Assembly (NCBI RefSeq): GCF_009765785.1
Contig: NZ_LMUT01000012.1
Coordinates: 1,243,239 to 1,307,238, forward strand
DNA: 64,000 nucleotides
Origin: Granulicella sp. L46
GTDB lineage: Bacteria; Acidobacteriota; Terriglobia; Terriglobales; Acidobacteriaceae
Direction: 5' to 3'
The number at the start of each line of letters is the position of its first letter. Position 1 is the first letter of the stretch. Shown here one piece after another: positions 10,465-18,590 of the stretch. A program made the translations under genes and the position numbers. The notes under the pieces are model-generated. The model saw only the letters and a list, made by a program, of their open reading frames with translations, made no database searches and was not told where the DNA came from.

Positions 10465-10504
10465 GACTCTACCTCCCCTTTGAAGCGCTATCCTATGGAA
10501 ATAT

Positions 10505-10541
10505 ACTACCTATTGAAACTTTACAAATCTGGGCAGGTAGT
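10505..10541. repeat. Inverted repeat in the rhaI leader region
   Basis: ACTACCT (10505-10511) and AGGTAGT (10535-10541) are perfect inverted 7-mers with 23 bases between them, in the 96-base gap between lutC and rhaI. A run of six T follows on the plus strand, which is the wrong strand to terminate the lut genes. A paired operator is possible. Confidence 0.3.
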
Positions 10542-10560
10542 TTTTTATTCCGAAGATGAC

Positions 10561-11214
10561 TCACGCGAACAGAATGACATCCAAAGTACGCGGTCCGTGA
10601 ACTCCTTTAATGCGTGTCATCTCGATATCCGCGGTGGCGGAAGGCCCAGAGATGAACGTGGTGGCGAGTGTCGCCGTGTTTTGTAGACGCCTCATTGCTT
10701 CCGGCACTGTCTCCACAACATCCTCCGTGCACACTAAGCACAAATGATAATCAGGTATCAACGAGATGGCTCGACGCCCCTGACCGGGCAGGTTCTGAAG
10801 GACAATCGTTCCAGTTTCAGCAATAGCTAAGGTGGAACCAGTTAGCACCCCACCCAACATGTCTAACTCTTTGAATGTCAGGCCGTCATCGCGGACGAAC
10901 TCGAACCCAACCGATAGCCAGCTGGCGGGGATACCGGCGGGAATCACCAGGCCGTTCTTCCCACGTTCTTCTAACCTGAGTGCGACATGGTGGGCAATAC
11001 GATCGTGGTCGCTTCGAATAACCGTGGCATCGTACTCTCGCAGTCGATCGACCAGAAGGTCCAACATCACCTCCTGCGGGTGTACCCTCGCGCGTTTGTA
11101 ATTTCTAGGCACTCCCCTCCAGCCGTTTCGCGCCGCCTCTTCCCCCGACGATGTGTGATTTGCTTCTCGAATCCGGCGCAGAATCTCTAGTTTCGAACTC
11201 GTTTCAACGGTCAT
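10561..11214 (-). CDS. lutC: Lactate utilisation protein C (LUD domain)
   Basis: Third component of the LutABC complex that oxidises L-lactate to pyruvate. The 217-residue protein is a LUD-domain protein; GVLTGSTLAIAETGTIVLQ and LCLVCTEDVVETVPE are typical of LutC (YkgG). Its start overlaps the end of lutB by 11 bases, so translation is probably coupled. In this operon its likely job is to dispose of the lactate produced from rhamnose by RhaEW; that link is inference from gene order. Confidence 0.88.
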   Translation of the reverse strand: MTVETSSKLEILRRIREANHTSSGEEAARNGWRGVPRNYKRARVHPQEVMLDLLVDRLREYDATVIRSDHDRIAHHVALRLEERGKNGLVIPAGIPASWLSVGFEFVRDDGLTFKELDMLGGVLTGSTLAIAETGTIVLQNLPGQGRRAISLIPDYHLCLVCTEDVVETVPEAMRRLQNTATLATTFISGPSATADIEMTRIKGVHGPRTLDVILFA

Positions 11215-12649
11215 CTTTTTCTCTTTTCTGCCACCAGTCGCGAAACGTCTCTTGCGGCATCTCCTCTAGATCTCTCATCTGCGTCCAGCCTCCTAACATC
11301 CCGGGGAGCCACGTTATCCAACCATCTTTGCGCGGAAGTAGTTTTGCAGCTGCCCGGCCCATACGCTGCGCCGCGCGGAATCTGCGCTCGTTTCGGAAGG
11401 TCACGGCCATCGCCTTCATCCCAAGAGCCTCGATATCAAACGAGCTGCTAACTTGAGCGGCATTCTGCTCAACCACCTTTTGACGCAAGTGGATTAGTAC
11501 TTCAGGAATGTTAATCTTGACCGGACAAACTTCGTAGCAAGCTCCGCATAACGATGAAGCATAAGGTAAACTTTGCGCGTAATGCATTTCTTGTAGCTGC
11601 GGGGTGAGAATGGCCCCAATGGGGCCGGCATACACGCTGCCGTATGCATGGCCACCGGTCTGGCGGTAGACGGGGCAAGCGTTCTGACACGCCGCGCAGC
11701 GAATGCAATGCAGCGTCTGCCGGGACTCCCAATCTGCCAGAATGCCGGTGCGGCCATTATCCAGCAACACGACATGAAAGGTTTGCGGTCCGTCTCCCGC
11801 GTGCACTCCGGTCCACACCGAGTTGTATGGGTTCATTCGTTCCCCTGTGGCTGATCGCGGCAGCAACTGCAACATTACCTCCAAGTCTTCGAATCGTGGC
11901 AAGATCTTATCTATTCCTGCGATCGTGATCAGGGTCTCCGGAAGCGTCAGGCACATCCGCCCATTGCCTTCACTTTCCACGACACAAACCCCGCCCGTCT
12001 CAGCGATCAGGAAGTTCGCCCCGCTGACGCCGGTTCTCACGTGCAGAAATTTCTCGCGCAGAAACGAACGGGCCGCATCTGCAAGGTCTTCGGGACGGTC
12101 TCCGAGGTCAGCAAGATGCATCTCACGCTGAAAGATTTCCTTAATTTGCTTTCGGTTTTTGTGCAGCGCTGGCACTACGATGTGCGACGGCTGATCACGG
12201 CCCAATTGGATAATGAGCTCGGCCAGATCCGTTTCGAAAGGGTGTATATCCTCGCTCTCTAGCGCCTGATTCAGAGCAATCTCTTCGGTTGTCATCGACT
12301 TGATCTTGATGACTTCGTCCGACCCGGATGCCTTCACAAGTCCAACGACGATCTGCCGCGCTTCCTCTGCATCGGTTGCCCAATGAACAATCCCACCTGC
12401 ACGCGCGCAGTTGACCTCAAACTCCTGCAAGTAGAAGTCCAGGTGCTCCATTGTGTGTCGGCGGATATGCTCCCCTGCTTCGCGGAGTTCCTGCCAGTCG
12501 GCCATCTCAGCGACCACTCGCGCACGTTTTGTTTGGATCACCTGTGTCGCATGATGGACATTGCGTTGAAGCTGGGAATCCTTCATCGCAGCTCTGGCTG
12601 CAATCGGGAACGCGGGTGCGGTCTTCGGGTCCAGCGCCGTTCCACTCAT
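11204..12649 (-). CDS. lutB: Lactate utilisation iron-sulfur protein B
   Basis: Iron-sulfur subunit of LutABC, 481 residues. It has an N-terminal LUD-type region (TGVSGANFLIAETG) and a C-terminal ferredoxin-like pair of clusters: CIRCAACQNACP beginning at Cys315 and CGACYEVCPVKINIPE further on. The reading frame is open further upstream, but the ATG at 12649 overlaps the lutA stop in a four-base ATGA arrangement and gives the usual LutB N-terminus, so that start is preferred. Confidence 0.9.
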   Translation of the reverse strand: MSGTALDPKTAPAFPIAARAAMKDSQLQRNVHHATQVIQTKRARVVAEMADWQELREAGEHIRRHTMEHLDFYLQEFEVNCARAGGIVHWATDAEEARQIVVGLVKASGSDEVIKIKSMTTEEIALNQALESEDIHPFETDLAELIIQLGRDQPSHIVVPALHKNRKQIKEIFQREMHLADLGDRPEDLADAARSFLREKFLHVRTGVSGANFLIAETGGVCVVESEGNGRMCLTLPETLITIAGIDKILPRFEDLEVMLQLLPRSATGERMNPYNSVWTGVHAGDGPQTFHVVLLDNGRTGILADWESRQTLHCIRCAACQNACPVYRQTGGHAYGSVYAGPIGAILTPQLQEMHYAQSLPYASSLCGACYEVCPVKINIPEVLIHLRQKVVEQNAAQVSSSFDIEALGMKAMAVTFRNERRFRAAQRMGRAAAKLLPRKDGWITWLPGMLGGWTQMRDLEEMPQETFRDWWQKREKDDR

Positions 12650-13404
12650 GACCCGGCCCCTTCTTCCCCGGCCAAGATCTCCGCTAGATGAAGAGTTTTC
12701 ACGCCGGTTTTCTGCCGATGCAGGGCTCCTTGAATATGCATCAAACAGCTGTTGTCGCAAGCCGTACACACTTCGGCCTTCGTATCTAAAACGGCTGCCG
12801 TCTTTTCCGCCAACATAGCGCCGGAGACGTCCGCATTCTTGACAGCGAACGTCCCTCCGAAGCCGCAGCACTCCGCAAGTCCTGCAAGTTCTACGAGTTC
12901 AATTCCGCGGACTGCTTTGAGCAAGCGCATCGGCCCGTCCCCCAGGCTGAGATTCCGTAATCCGTGACAGCTGGCATGATATGTCACTCGCCGAGGGTAA
13001 TACGCGCCGACATCCTCGAGCCCAAGCCGCTTCGTCAAGAATTCGGAAAATTCAAATACTCTTGGCAACAGTCTCTCTACCCCTGTCACCAGATCGGGCT
13101 TACCCATCCGAGCGGCCATTTTGGGGTAGTGGTCGCGCATCATGGCAACGCAGGAGGAGGACGGTATCACGACAGCCTCAGCGTCCTGGAATTGCGTAAC
13201 AAACCGCTCCAGTAACGGGGCAGCTTCCGCTTGATAGCCGGTGTTGTAATGCATCTGTCCGCAGCAGGTCTGCCCTCTTGGGAATTCCACCGTGTGCCCA
13301 AGCCGCTCAAGCACGCGTACGACTGCCTTACCCGTGCCTGGAAACAACGTGTCGTTATAACAGGTAATAAAAAGTGAAGTGCGCAGAAGGATGCCTCGAT
13401 CCAT
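12646..13404 (-). CDS. lutA: Lactate utilisation protein A (CCG-domain Fe-S oxidoreductase)
   Basis: First gene of the minus-strand cluster; 252 residues. Two cysteine-rich CCG-type modules are visible, one around RGQTCCGQMHYNTG and one around LAECCGFGGTFAV, each preceded by its partner cysteine region (SLFITCYND and TYHASCHGLRN). This is the LutA/heterodisulfide reductase D-like family that works with LutB and LutC in lactate oxidation. It overlaps lutB by four bases. The divergent promoter region with rhaT places lactate oxidation and rhamnose uptake under shared control. Confidence 0.9.
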   Translation of the reverse strand: MDRGILLRTSLFITCYNDTLFPGTGKAVVRVLERLGHTVEFPRGQTCCGQMHYNTGYQAEAAPLLERFVTQFQDAEAVVIPSSSCVAMMRDHYPKMAARMGKPDLVTGVERLLPRVFEFSEFLTKRLGLEDVGAYYPRRVTYHASCHGLRNLSLGDGPMRLLKAVRGIELVELAGLAECCGFGGTFAVKNADVSGAMLAEKTAAVLDTKAEVCTACDNSCLMHIQGALHRQKTGVKTLHLAEILAGEEGAGS

Positions 13405-13505
13405 TGTCTCAGAACTTCAATAGAGATTATATTTCTTTAAATCGCATGGAGTCGGATACGATAGTAGGCGGCGTGAAGAGTCATCTTGGACTAGATTGAG
13501 GACAT
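13405..13505. promoter_or_regulatory. Divergent lutA / rhaT promoter region
   Basis: About 100 bases separate the lutA ATG and the rhaT GTG. On the minus strand a perfect TATAAT (plus-strand ATTATA at 13426-13431) lies about 22 bases before lutA. On the plus strand GAGGA at 13498-13502 is the rhaT ribosome site. No copy of the TGACAWCGWTGTCA palindrome is present. Confidence 0.5.
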
Positions 13506-14699
13506 GTGGGACCGAATCCGTTCATCGGCGTTATCTATCACTGGATCGGTGGCTTCGCATCCGCCACAAATTTTATTCCGTTTCGCGGTATCAAACGCTG
13601 GTCATGGGAGGTCTATTGGCTGATTCAAGGCTTTGCCGCGTGGATTATAGCGCCGATCGTTTTTGCCGCCCTCTTCGTGCCGAACCTTTCGGTAATCCTT
13701 ACGAGCGCACCACGTTCCAGCATTTGTTATGCGCTCTTGTGGGGAGCTCTTTGGGGAGTTGGTGGTCTAACCTTCGGTCTTGCCATTCGCTATCTTGGTA
13801 TCGCATTGGGATACGCGATCGCGCTCGGCCTTTGCACCGCTTTCGGGACCTTAATTCCACCCATCTATGATGGGTCCATACACACGATTCTGCATGAAAC
13901 TTCCGGACAAATTATCCTCGCAGGCGTGCTCCTCTGCGTGATCGCCGTCGCCGTCAACGGCCTTGCCGGTCTTTCAAAAGAAAGCGAAGTCACCCCTGAG
14001 GAGAAGGCAGAAGCCGGTGAAGCCGACTTCTCATTCGGCAAAGGAATTGCGGTCGCCATCTTCGCCGGAATCATGAGTTCCTTTTTCGCCTTTGGCCTGA
14101 AGGCGGGGGCGCCTATCGGAGCAATCGCGAGATCCGTACTGATAGCCCATCGCCGCCTCGATCTCTGGCAGAATCTCCCTGTCCTCGTGGTAGTTCTATG
14201 GGGGGGATTCATCACGAACTTCATCTGGTCCGTGATCTTGATTGTCAAAAATCGCTCGGAACGCCAGTTTCTGGGAGCGCCTGGAAACAATCCAATGCGA
14301 GCCGGTGCAGTCTCTGGAAAGACCTTAGCCGAATTCGATCCTCTAGATCGAGCTCAGCACCGGATAACAACGAAGACGCTTCTGGCGAACTATCTCTTTG
14401 CAGCTCTTGCCGGCGTCATTTGGTACTTTCAGTTCTTCTTTTACTCCATGGGCCAAACGAAGATGGGAAAGTATGACTTCTCCAGCTGGACGCTCCATAT
14501 GGCATCCATCATCATCTTTGCCACTCTCTGGGGCCTTGCTCTCAAGGAGTGGCGCGGTACTAGTCGCCGAACCAAACTGCTAGTTGCGACCGGCCTCTTC
14601 CTGCTCGTGAGCTCTACGGTTATAGTTGGTTACGGTAATTACCTCAAGGCAACTGAACCAATGACCCACGCAAGCTGGCAACACAGGCCGGCGCGCTGA
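13506..14699 (+). CDS. rhaT: L-rhamnose/proton symporter
   Basis: Inner-membrane permease of the RhaT family, 397 residues with about ten hydrophobic segments. The N-terminus MGPNPFIGVIYHWIGGFASATNFIPF, WGVGGLTFGLAIRYLG and the QFFFYSMGQTKMG segment are recognisable RhaT features. The start is a GTG; an upstream stop in the same frame at 13497 rules out any other start, and a GAGGA ribosome site precedes it. The overlapping ATG two bases upstream is in another frame. It is divergent from the lut/rha genes and supplies rhamnose to them. Confidence 0.92.
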   Translation: MGPNPFIGVIYHWIGGFASATNFIPFRGIKRWSWEVYWLIQGFAAWIIAPIVFAALFVPNLSVILTSAPRSSICYALLWGALWGVGGLTFGLAIRYLGIALGYAIALGLCTAFGTLIPPIYDGSIHTILHETSGQIILAGVLLCVIAVAVNGLAGLSKESEVTPEEKAEAGEADFSFGKGIAVAIFAGIMSSFFAFGLKAGAPIGAIARSVLIAHRRLDLWQNLPVLVVVLWGGFITNFIWSVILIVKNRSERQFLGAPGNNPMRAGAVSGKTLAEFDPLDRAQHRITTKTLLANYLFAALAGVIWYFQFFFYSMGQTKMGKYDFSSWTLHMASIIIFATLWGLALKEWRGTSRRTKLLVATGLFLLVSSTVIVGYGNYLKATEPMTHASWQHRPAR

Positions 14700-15160
14700 T
14701 AGTCCATTCTTCTGAATAGACTCATTGCCCCCGACCTACCGACCTTGATCGATAGAACGGGCCGCGCAGATCCGCGTTGGTTATCGACGATCGTGCCTCG
14801 CGGTATTCAGCAACCCAAACGAATTGGCACATGAGTTGCACTGACTAGATCCGGCAGACGTGCATAGTAAGGCGATACGTTTTCGCGTCGGGGATTCCTT
14901 CTTTAGGTTAGGCATCGGAACATGCGTCTCGGCGCTCCCCTAAATCCCCCAGAACAATCTTCGCGATCGATGTGCCCATACTCGGGCGACCCCGCATGCG
15001 CCCAAGAGATTGACACTGCGCCTGTTCCACCGCCGATTTGGAAGCCGTACTCAATGCGTCTAACGATAGCAATTCTGACTAGGCAACAGTGGCTCGAACC
15101 TATCGAGGTGTATTTCGAATGGAGCGCATAGGTCACGCGTTCCATCAACTCTTGAAATAT
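14700..15160. other. Intergenic stretch without supported gene
   Basis: Between rhaT and the secreted propeller-like gene. Short overlapping frames on both strands (for example 14922-15131) show no recognisable domain or ribosome site, and I do not support them as genes. No clear terminator was seen after rhaT. Confidence 0.5.
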
Positions 15161-15168
15161 GTTTTCTA

Positions 15169-15229
15169 TTGACAGTTATATGTTTGCGATGGTACACCGT
15201 CTACCTCATATGAACTAGTTACATATGAG
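15169..15229 (+). promoter_or_regulatory. Promoter with downstream palindrome for the secreted protein gene
   Basis: TTGACA (15169-15174) and TACACC (15193-15198) are 18 bases apart. Seven bases after the latter lies CTCATATG (15205-15212), nine bases, then CATATGAG (15222-15229), a perfect 8-bp inverted repeat with a near-palindromic centre. Its position just after the start point suggests a repressor site. It differs from the palindrome used elsewhere in the window. Confidence 0.55.
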
Positions 15230-15259
15230 AAATGAACAAATGGGAATATGGAGGAAATC

Positions 15260-16756
15260 ATGGACCAGAAATCTCTCGTCCGGCAGTCAATTCTGTTTTT
15301 GTCTGCCGCGTCTTTGCTAGTCCTGTTCAGTGGTATCGCGCACGCCTCAACGGCGTCTGGCCCCAGAGTGGTGGGCAACGCGGGAGTCTACAACTATTCT
15401 CCGTCCGTTATCCAGAACGGAAATGTGCAGCAGTTCTGGTGGTGTGGCGAGGGGCAGAATCCCCAAAATCCAACGCAAACCTCGGACACCATCCAATACG
15501 AATCGATCAATTTGAGCACCGGGGCCACGGTCGGCCCGGAGTCCGTATTGGGAGAAACTCCCGGCGGGTGGGATTCTGTTTATACCTGCAATGCGCAGGT
15601 GGTGGAAGGTGTGTTCACCAATCCCCTGGGCAACGGCACCAATTACACGTATGCGATGTATTACACGGGAACGGCCCAGGCAAACGGCACCCTCAATTCG
15701 ATTGGGGTTGCGTTCTCCAATGACGGTATCAACTGGGCCAAGTATCCGAACCCAGTGATCTCGTATAACCCAAACGACACCGCATACGGCGTTGGCCAAC
15801 CCGCTGCTTATAACGCAAACGGCGCCGCTGCCATCACGGTGTTGTACGAGGACACCTATCCGACCGAGAGCCATGTTGAGGCAACCTCTACCGATGGCAT
15901 TCACTTTACGACGCAGGGAACGATTACCACCAACGGTTTGAGCCAGGTGCAAATCGCCGGACAAAGCTCGGCCGGCGCTGTTACCTGGGGCAACGCAGCG
16001 TACGACGACGTGTCGGGAGACTGGTATGCCGTCTACAACATGGCAGGCACCCGCCCTCCTTCGACTGTCGGCGGAGTGACGGAACGTGGCGGAGCGGGTG
16101 TGATCGTGTACCGGATTCCGGCGACATCGTTGCTGACCGGTTCGACGCCTTGGCAGCAGATATTTACCGTCGACACCAACCTCACCGGATACGAGGCGAA
16201 TTTCATATCCGGATTTCTCCGGGATATCTACGGAAACGTAAATGTCAAAAACGCATACCCCGATATCGAGATCTATACGTCTGCGTCGATCCCTCAACCG
16301 GCCTGGGATGCAACTCCGGCGGATCGAGGGAACTCGGGCAACACGAACCAGTGGAACATTGCTTGGGAGCTCTGGACGCCTAATCAGCTGCTCGTTCCGT
16401 TCAAGCGCTTTTACAACAACACAGTGCACGAAGTGACGACGGGATGGATCGATCCGAACGGAGGATTTTCTCTGCAATCGACGCTGGCATATTTGTATGA
16501 AAGCCCGCAAGGCTCGTCAACGCTCCCCCTCTATGGTTGCGTCGCCGGCAATGACGACTATTTTGTGTCTCCATCCTCTAACTGCGAAGGTCAGATTTTT
16601 CTTGGGATCGAGGGCTATGTTTCGTCCAGTTCAGGCTCGGGTCTAGTCCCACTCTACCGCTGCTTTACAGGGACGGATCATTTTGTGAGCCTCGAAGCAA
16701 ATTGTGAAGGCTATACAACTGAATCTCTACTCGGCTACGCAAATTCGCAACAATAA
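15260..16756 (+). CDS. Secreted propeller-like protein with C-terminal cysteine repeats
   Basis: Secreted protein of 498 residues with a Sec signal peptide ending near HASTAS. The middle (about 30-410) resembles a five-bladed propeller of the type seen in GH43/GH32/GH117 relatives (GVAFSNDGINWAKYPNPV, WYAVYNMAG), but I cannot point to a full catalytic triad. The end carries two repeats of about 36 residues (about 418-453 and 458-494), each with LY-x-C, a DxFVS-like core, NCEG and a GY ending, resembling DUF5648-type repeats. The ATG at 15260 is preferred over 15248 because GGAGGA lies just before it. The gene stands alone, with its own promoter and palindrome and a terminator behind it. Function unknown; binding or cleavage of a surface glycan is a guess. 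Confidence 0.7.
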   Translation: MDQKSLVRQSILFLSAASLLVLFSGIAHASTASGPRVVGNAGVYNYSPSVIQNGNVQQFWWCGEGQNPQNPTQTSDTIQYESINLSTGATVGPESVLGETPGGWDSVYTCNAQVVEGVFTNPLGNGTNYTYAMYYTGTAQANGTLNSIGVAFSNDGINWAKYPNPVISYNPNDTAYGVGQPAAYNANGAAAITVLYEDTYPTESHVEATSTDGIHFTTQGTITTNGLSQVQIAGQSSAGAVTWGNAAYDDVSGDWYAVYNMAGTRPPSTVGGVTERGGAGVIVYRIPATSLLTGSTPWQQIFTVDTNLTGYEANFISGFLRDIYGNVNVKNAYPDIEIYTSASIPQPAWDATPADRGNSGNTNQWNIAWELWTPNQLLVPFKRFYNNTVHEVTTGWIDPNGGFSLQSTLAYLYESPQGSSTLPLYGCVAGNDDYFVSPSSNCEGQIFLGIEGYVSSSSGSGLVPLYRCFTGTDHFVSLEANCEGYTTESLLGYANSQQ

Positions 16757-16767
16757 ACTGAACCGTC

Positions 16768-16813
16768 GAAAGGTCCGGCAGACCACGTTGGGCCTTTCAA
16801 TTGTTGTTTTTTT
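16768..16813 (+). terminator. Rho-independent terminator after the secreted protein gene
   Basis: A 9-bp stem (GAAAGGTCC at 16768-16776 with GGGCCTTTC at 16790-16798, one G-T pair) with a 13-base loop is followed by a T-rich run ending in seven T. It starts 11 bases after the stop codon. Confidence 0.7.
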
Positions 16814-17203
16814 GGCATTGGAGAGCAAAGAGGGGAGTTGTCGCGTCCGCCTCCCGATCTATCTCCGTTGTAAAGTTGCGTCGCTCGGCCTTGTCCCGGA
16901 TCTCGTGTGCCGTGCAGTTTCGCCCCAATTCTGCAAAACATGCACAGAGATGATCGCCGTATAAATGCCTTTCGTCCAATTTTTCTTCTTTTTCGTGTTG
17001 ATGAGAGGCAGTCACACGGGAACAGCGAACGTCTTGACTGCATCAAGAAGAGACCAAGTTGGCTTCAGTAGCTCCGCTCGAAGCTTCGCCATGTTCCATG
17101 GGGAAATCACCCAAGAAGAAGAGAAACTCAGTGCCACCATTAAAAATGCGGGTCAAACGGACGTTCGGGCTTGCGTCTTCCAGTGCCTCGGGGCGGCGCT
17201 CAT
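16814..17203. other. Intergenic stretch, possible degraded coding remnant
   Basis: Convergent gap between the secreted protein and the MFS gene. Short frames exist on both strands (for example a 72-residue hydrophilic frame at 16797-17015 on the minus strand), but none has a recognisable domain or ribosome site. A long plus-strand frame runs into the MFS gene antisense. Nothing can be supported here. Confidence 0.4.
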
Positions 17204-18457
17204 CTACGAACTCGCGGATATACCTAAATCATTCTGGATTCGTTCCCCAACATTCATATGGTCTTTGAGCCCAGCCGCGTGGACTATTGCTGCCAACGCC
17301 GTAAAGCTTAGCGCAAGGGAAAATACCCCGCTACACTGCCAGTGCGTCCAAGCCTTCGTGGCGAGCCAAGATCCGATTGCTCCCCCTAAGAAGTAGACCG
17401 TCATATAGACAGTATTGATACGACTCTTGGCCGAAGGCATCAGCCCGAAGATACGGGTCTGATTTGCAACCTGTGTGATTTGAGCTCCGACGTCAAGGAT
17501 CACGACGCCTACGATGAGAACCGCAATATGCGCGATTCGCGGTATCACGACTTCTTCTCCGCCCCAGAGAATCATATAAGAGGCTGCTAGAATCGCAATC
17601 CCTCTCGTCAAACCATATCGCGATCCAAAGTCATCGCACTTTCGTCCTGCAAACGGCGCAATGAACGCGCCGGCGGCGCCGACCAGCCCAAACGTACCGG
17701 CGGTTCCGGAACCAAGCTTATAGTGGCTCTGCAATAAAAAGATAAACGTTGTCCAAAAGCAGCTGAACGAAGCAAATACTAACGCCCCGATCACGCAACT
17801 CTCGCGCAGCAGCACTTGCTTGCGAAACAAAGTCCACAGCGACACCATGACTCTGCCGTAATTCAGACGTTCCCTGGGGGGCAGCACTGGCATGAAAGCG
17901 CGCAATATGGGGACAAACGCTAGATTGATAACGGCAGCGAGTAGAAAAACGGACCGCCACCCATAGATCTTGCTTACCCAACCAGCGAAAGTACGCGCAA
18001 GCAAAATGCCGAGGAGCAAACCGGTCATTACGGTACCTATTGCCTTGCCCCGGTCGCCTTGGGAAGCGACCTCCGATGCCAGTGGAAGGACAACGTGGGT
18101 CACCGAGGCCATAGCCCCAACCAGCGCACTGGCAATAATCAAAAGCTGAAATGTAGGGGCGAGAGCCGCTAGGAGCAGTGCGAGGGCTACGCCGCCGAAG
18201 AGTCGCGTTACCAGCTTTCGGCGTTCGCGGACATCTCCGAGCGGAACGAAGAAAAGTAATCCTCCTGAATATCCGATTTGGGTTGCCATCGCAACCAAGC
18301 CGATATGTGCAGGAGTAGTGAGAAAGGTTTCTCGCATCTCCAGAAGGAGCGGCTGATTGTAATAAATAGAAGAGACGCCGATGGCGCAAGCCACTCCTAA
18401 GAAAGGAATGAGGCGTGTCTCAGAAGCAACGGATTGACGTGCCGTACATGTTCCCAC
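17204..18457 (-). CDS. Major facilitator superfamily transporter (AraJ-like)
   Basis: Twelve-helix MFS transporter of the drug/sugar efflux type (about 417 residues). IYYNQPLLLEM in helix 1 and GDVRERRKLV in the loop between helices 2 and 3 match the COG2814 (AraJ/YnfM) group. Substrate unknown. I prefer the GTG at 18457, which has GAGG five bases upstream and puts helix 1 about 15 residues in. The frame stays open to a TTG at 18535, with an ATG at 18511. It lies 130 bases after the end of the TonB receptor gene on the same strand, so it could be cotranscribed with it, but no functional link is evident. Confidence 0.8.
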   Translation of the reverse strand: MGTCTARQSVASETRLIPFLGVACAIGVSSIYYNQPLLLEMRETFLTTPAHIGLVAMATQIGYSGGLLFFVPLGDVRERRKLVTRLFGGVALALLLAALAPTFQLLIIASALVGAMASVTHVVLPLASEVASQGDRGKAIGTVMTGLLLGILLARTFAGWVSKIYGWRSVFLLAAVINLAFVPILRAFMPVLPPRERLNYGRVMVSLWTLFRKQVLLRESCVIGALVFASFSCFWTTFIFLLQSHYKLGSGTAGTFGLVGAAGAFIAPFAGRKCDDFGSRYGLTRGIAILAASYMILWGGEEVVIPRIAHIAVLIVGVVILDVGAQITQVANQTRIFGLMPSAKSRINTVYMTVYFLGGAIGSWLATKAWTHWQCSGVFSLALSFTALAAIVHAAGLKDHMNVGERIQNDLGISASS

Positions 18458-18590
18458 GAAAACCTCGCTGTTAAGTCTGAAAAGGCAGGCTGCTGCATTG
18501 TCGGGGCGCATATCTGCTAAAAAAATGCTCCGCAAGCTTGCGCCAACGGAGCAGATCAGGAGGCAACTTGCTGGTACGGCGATCGTCCAA

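Noticed and set aside
14903-15148. Short overlapping frames on both strands (69 and 81 codons)
   Set aside because: No ribosome site, no recognisable domain, and both strands open over the same stretch.
15347-16510. 387-codon minus-strand frame inside the secreted propeller gene
   Set aside because: Arg-rich antisense shadow; the plus-strand protein has signal peptide, promoter and terminator.
17101-17203. Frame with EEEKLSATIKNAG as remnant of a real gene
   Set aside because: No homologous family recognised, and the frame is broken by overlap with the MFS gene end.
16965-17396. 143-codon plus-strand frame
   Set aside because: Starts in a low-complexity T-rich run and ends antisense inside the MFS transporter gene; no domain recognised.
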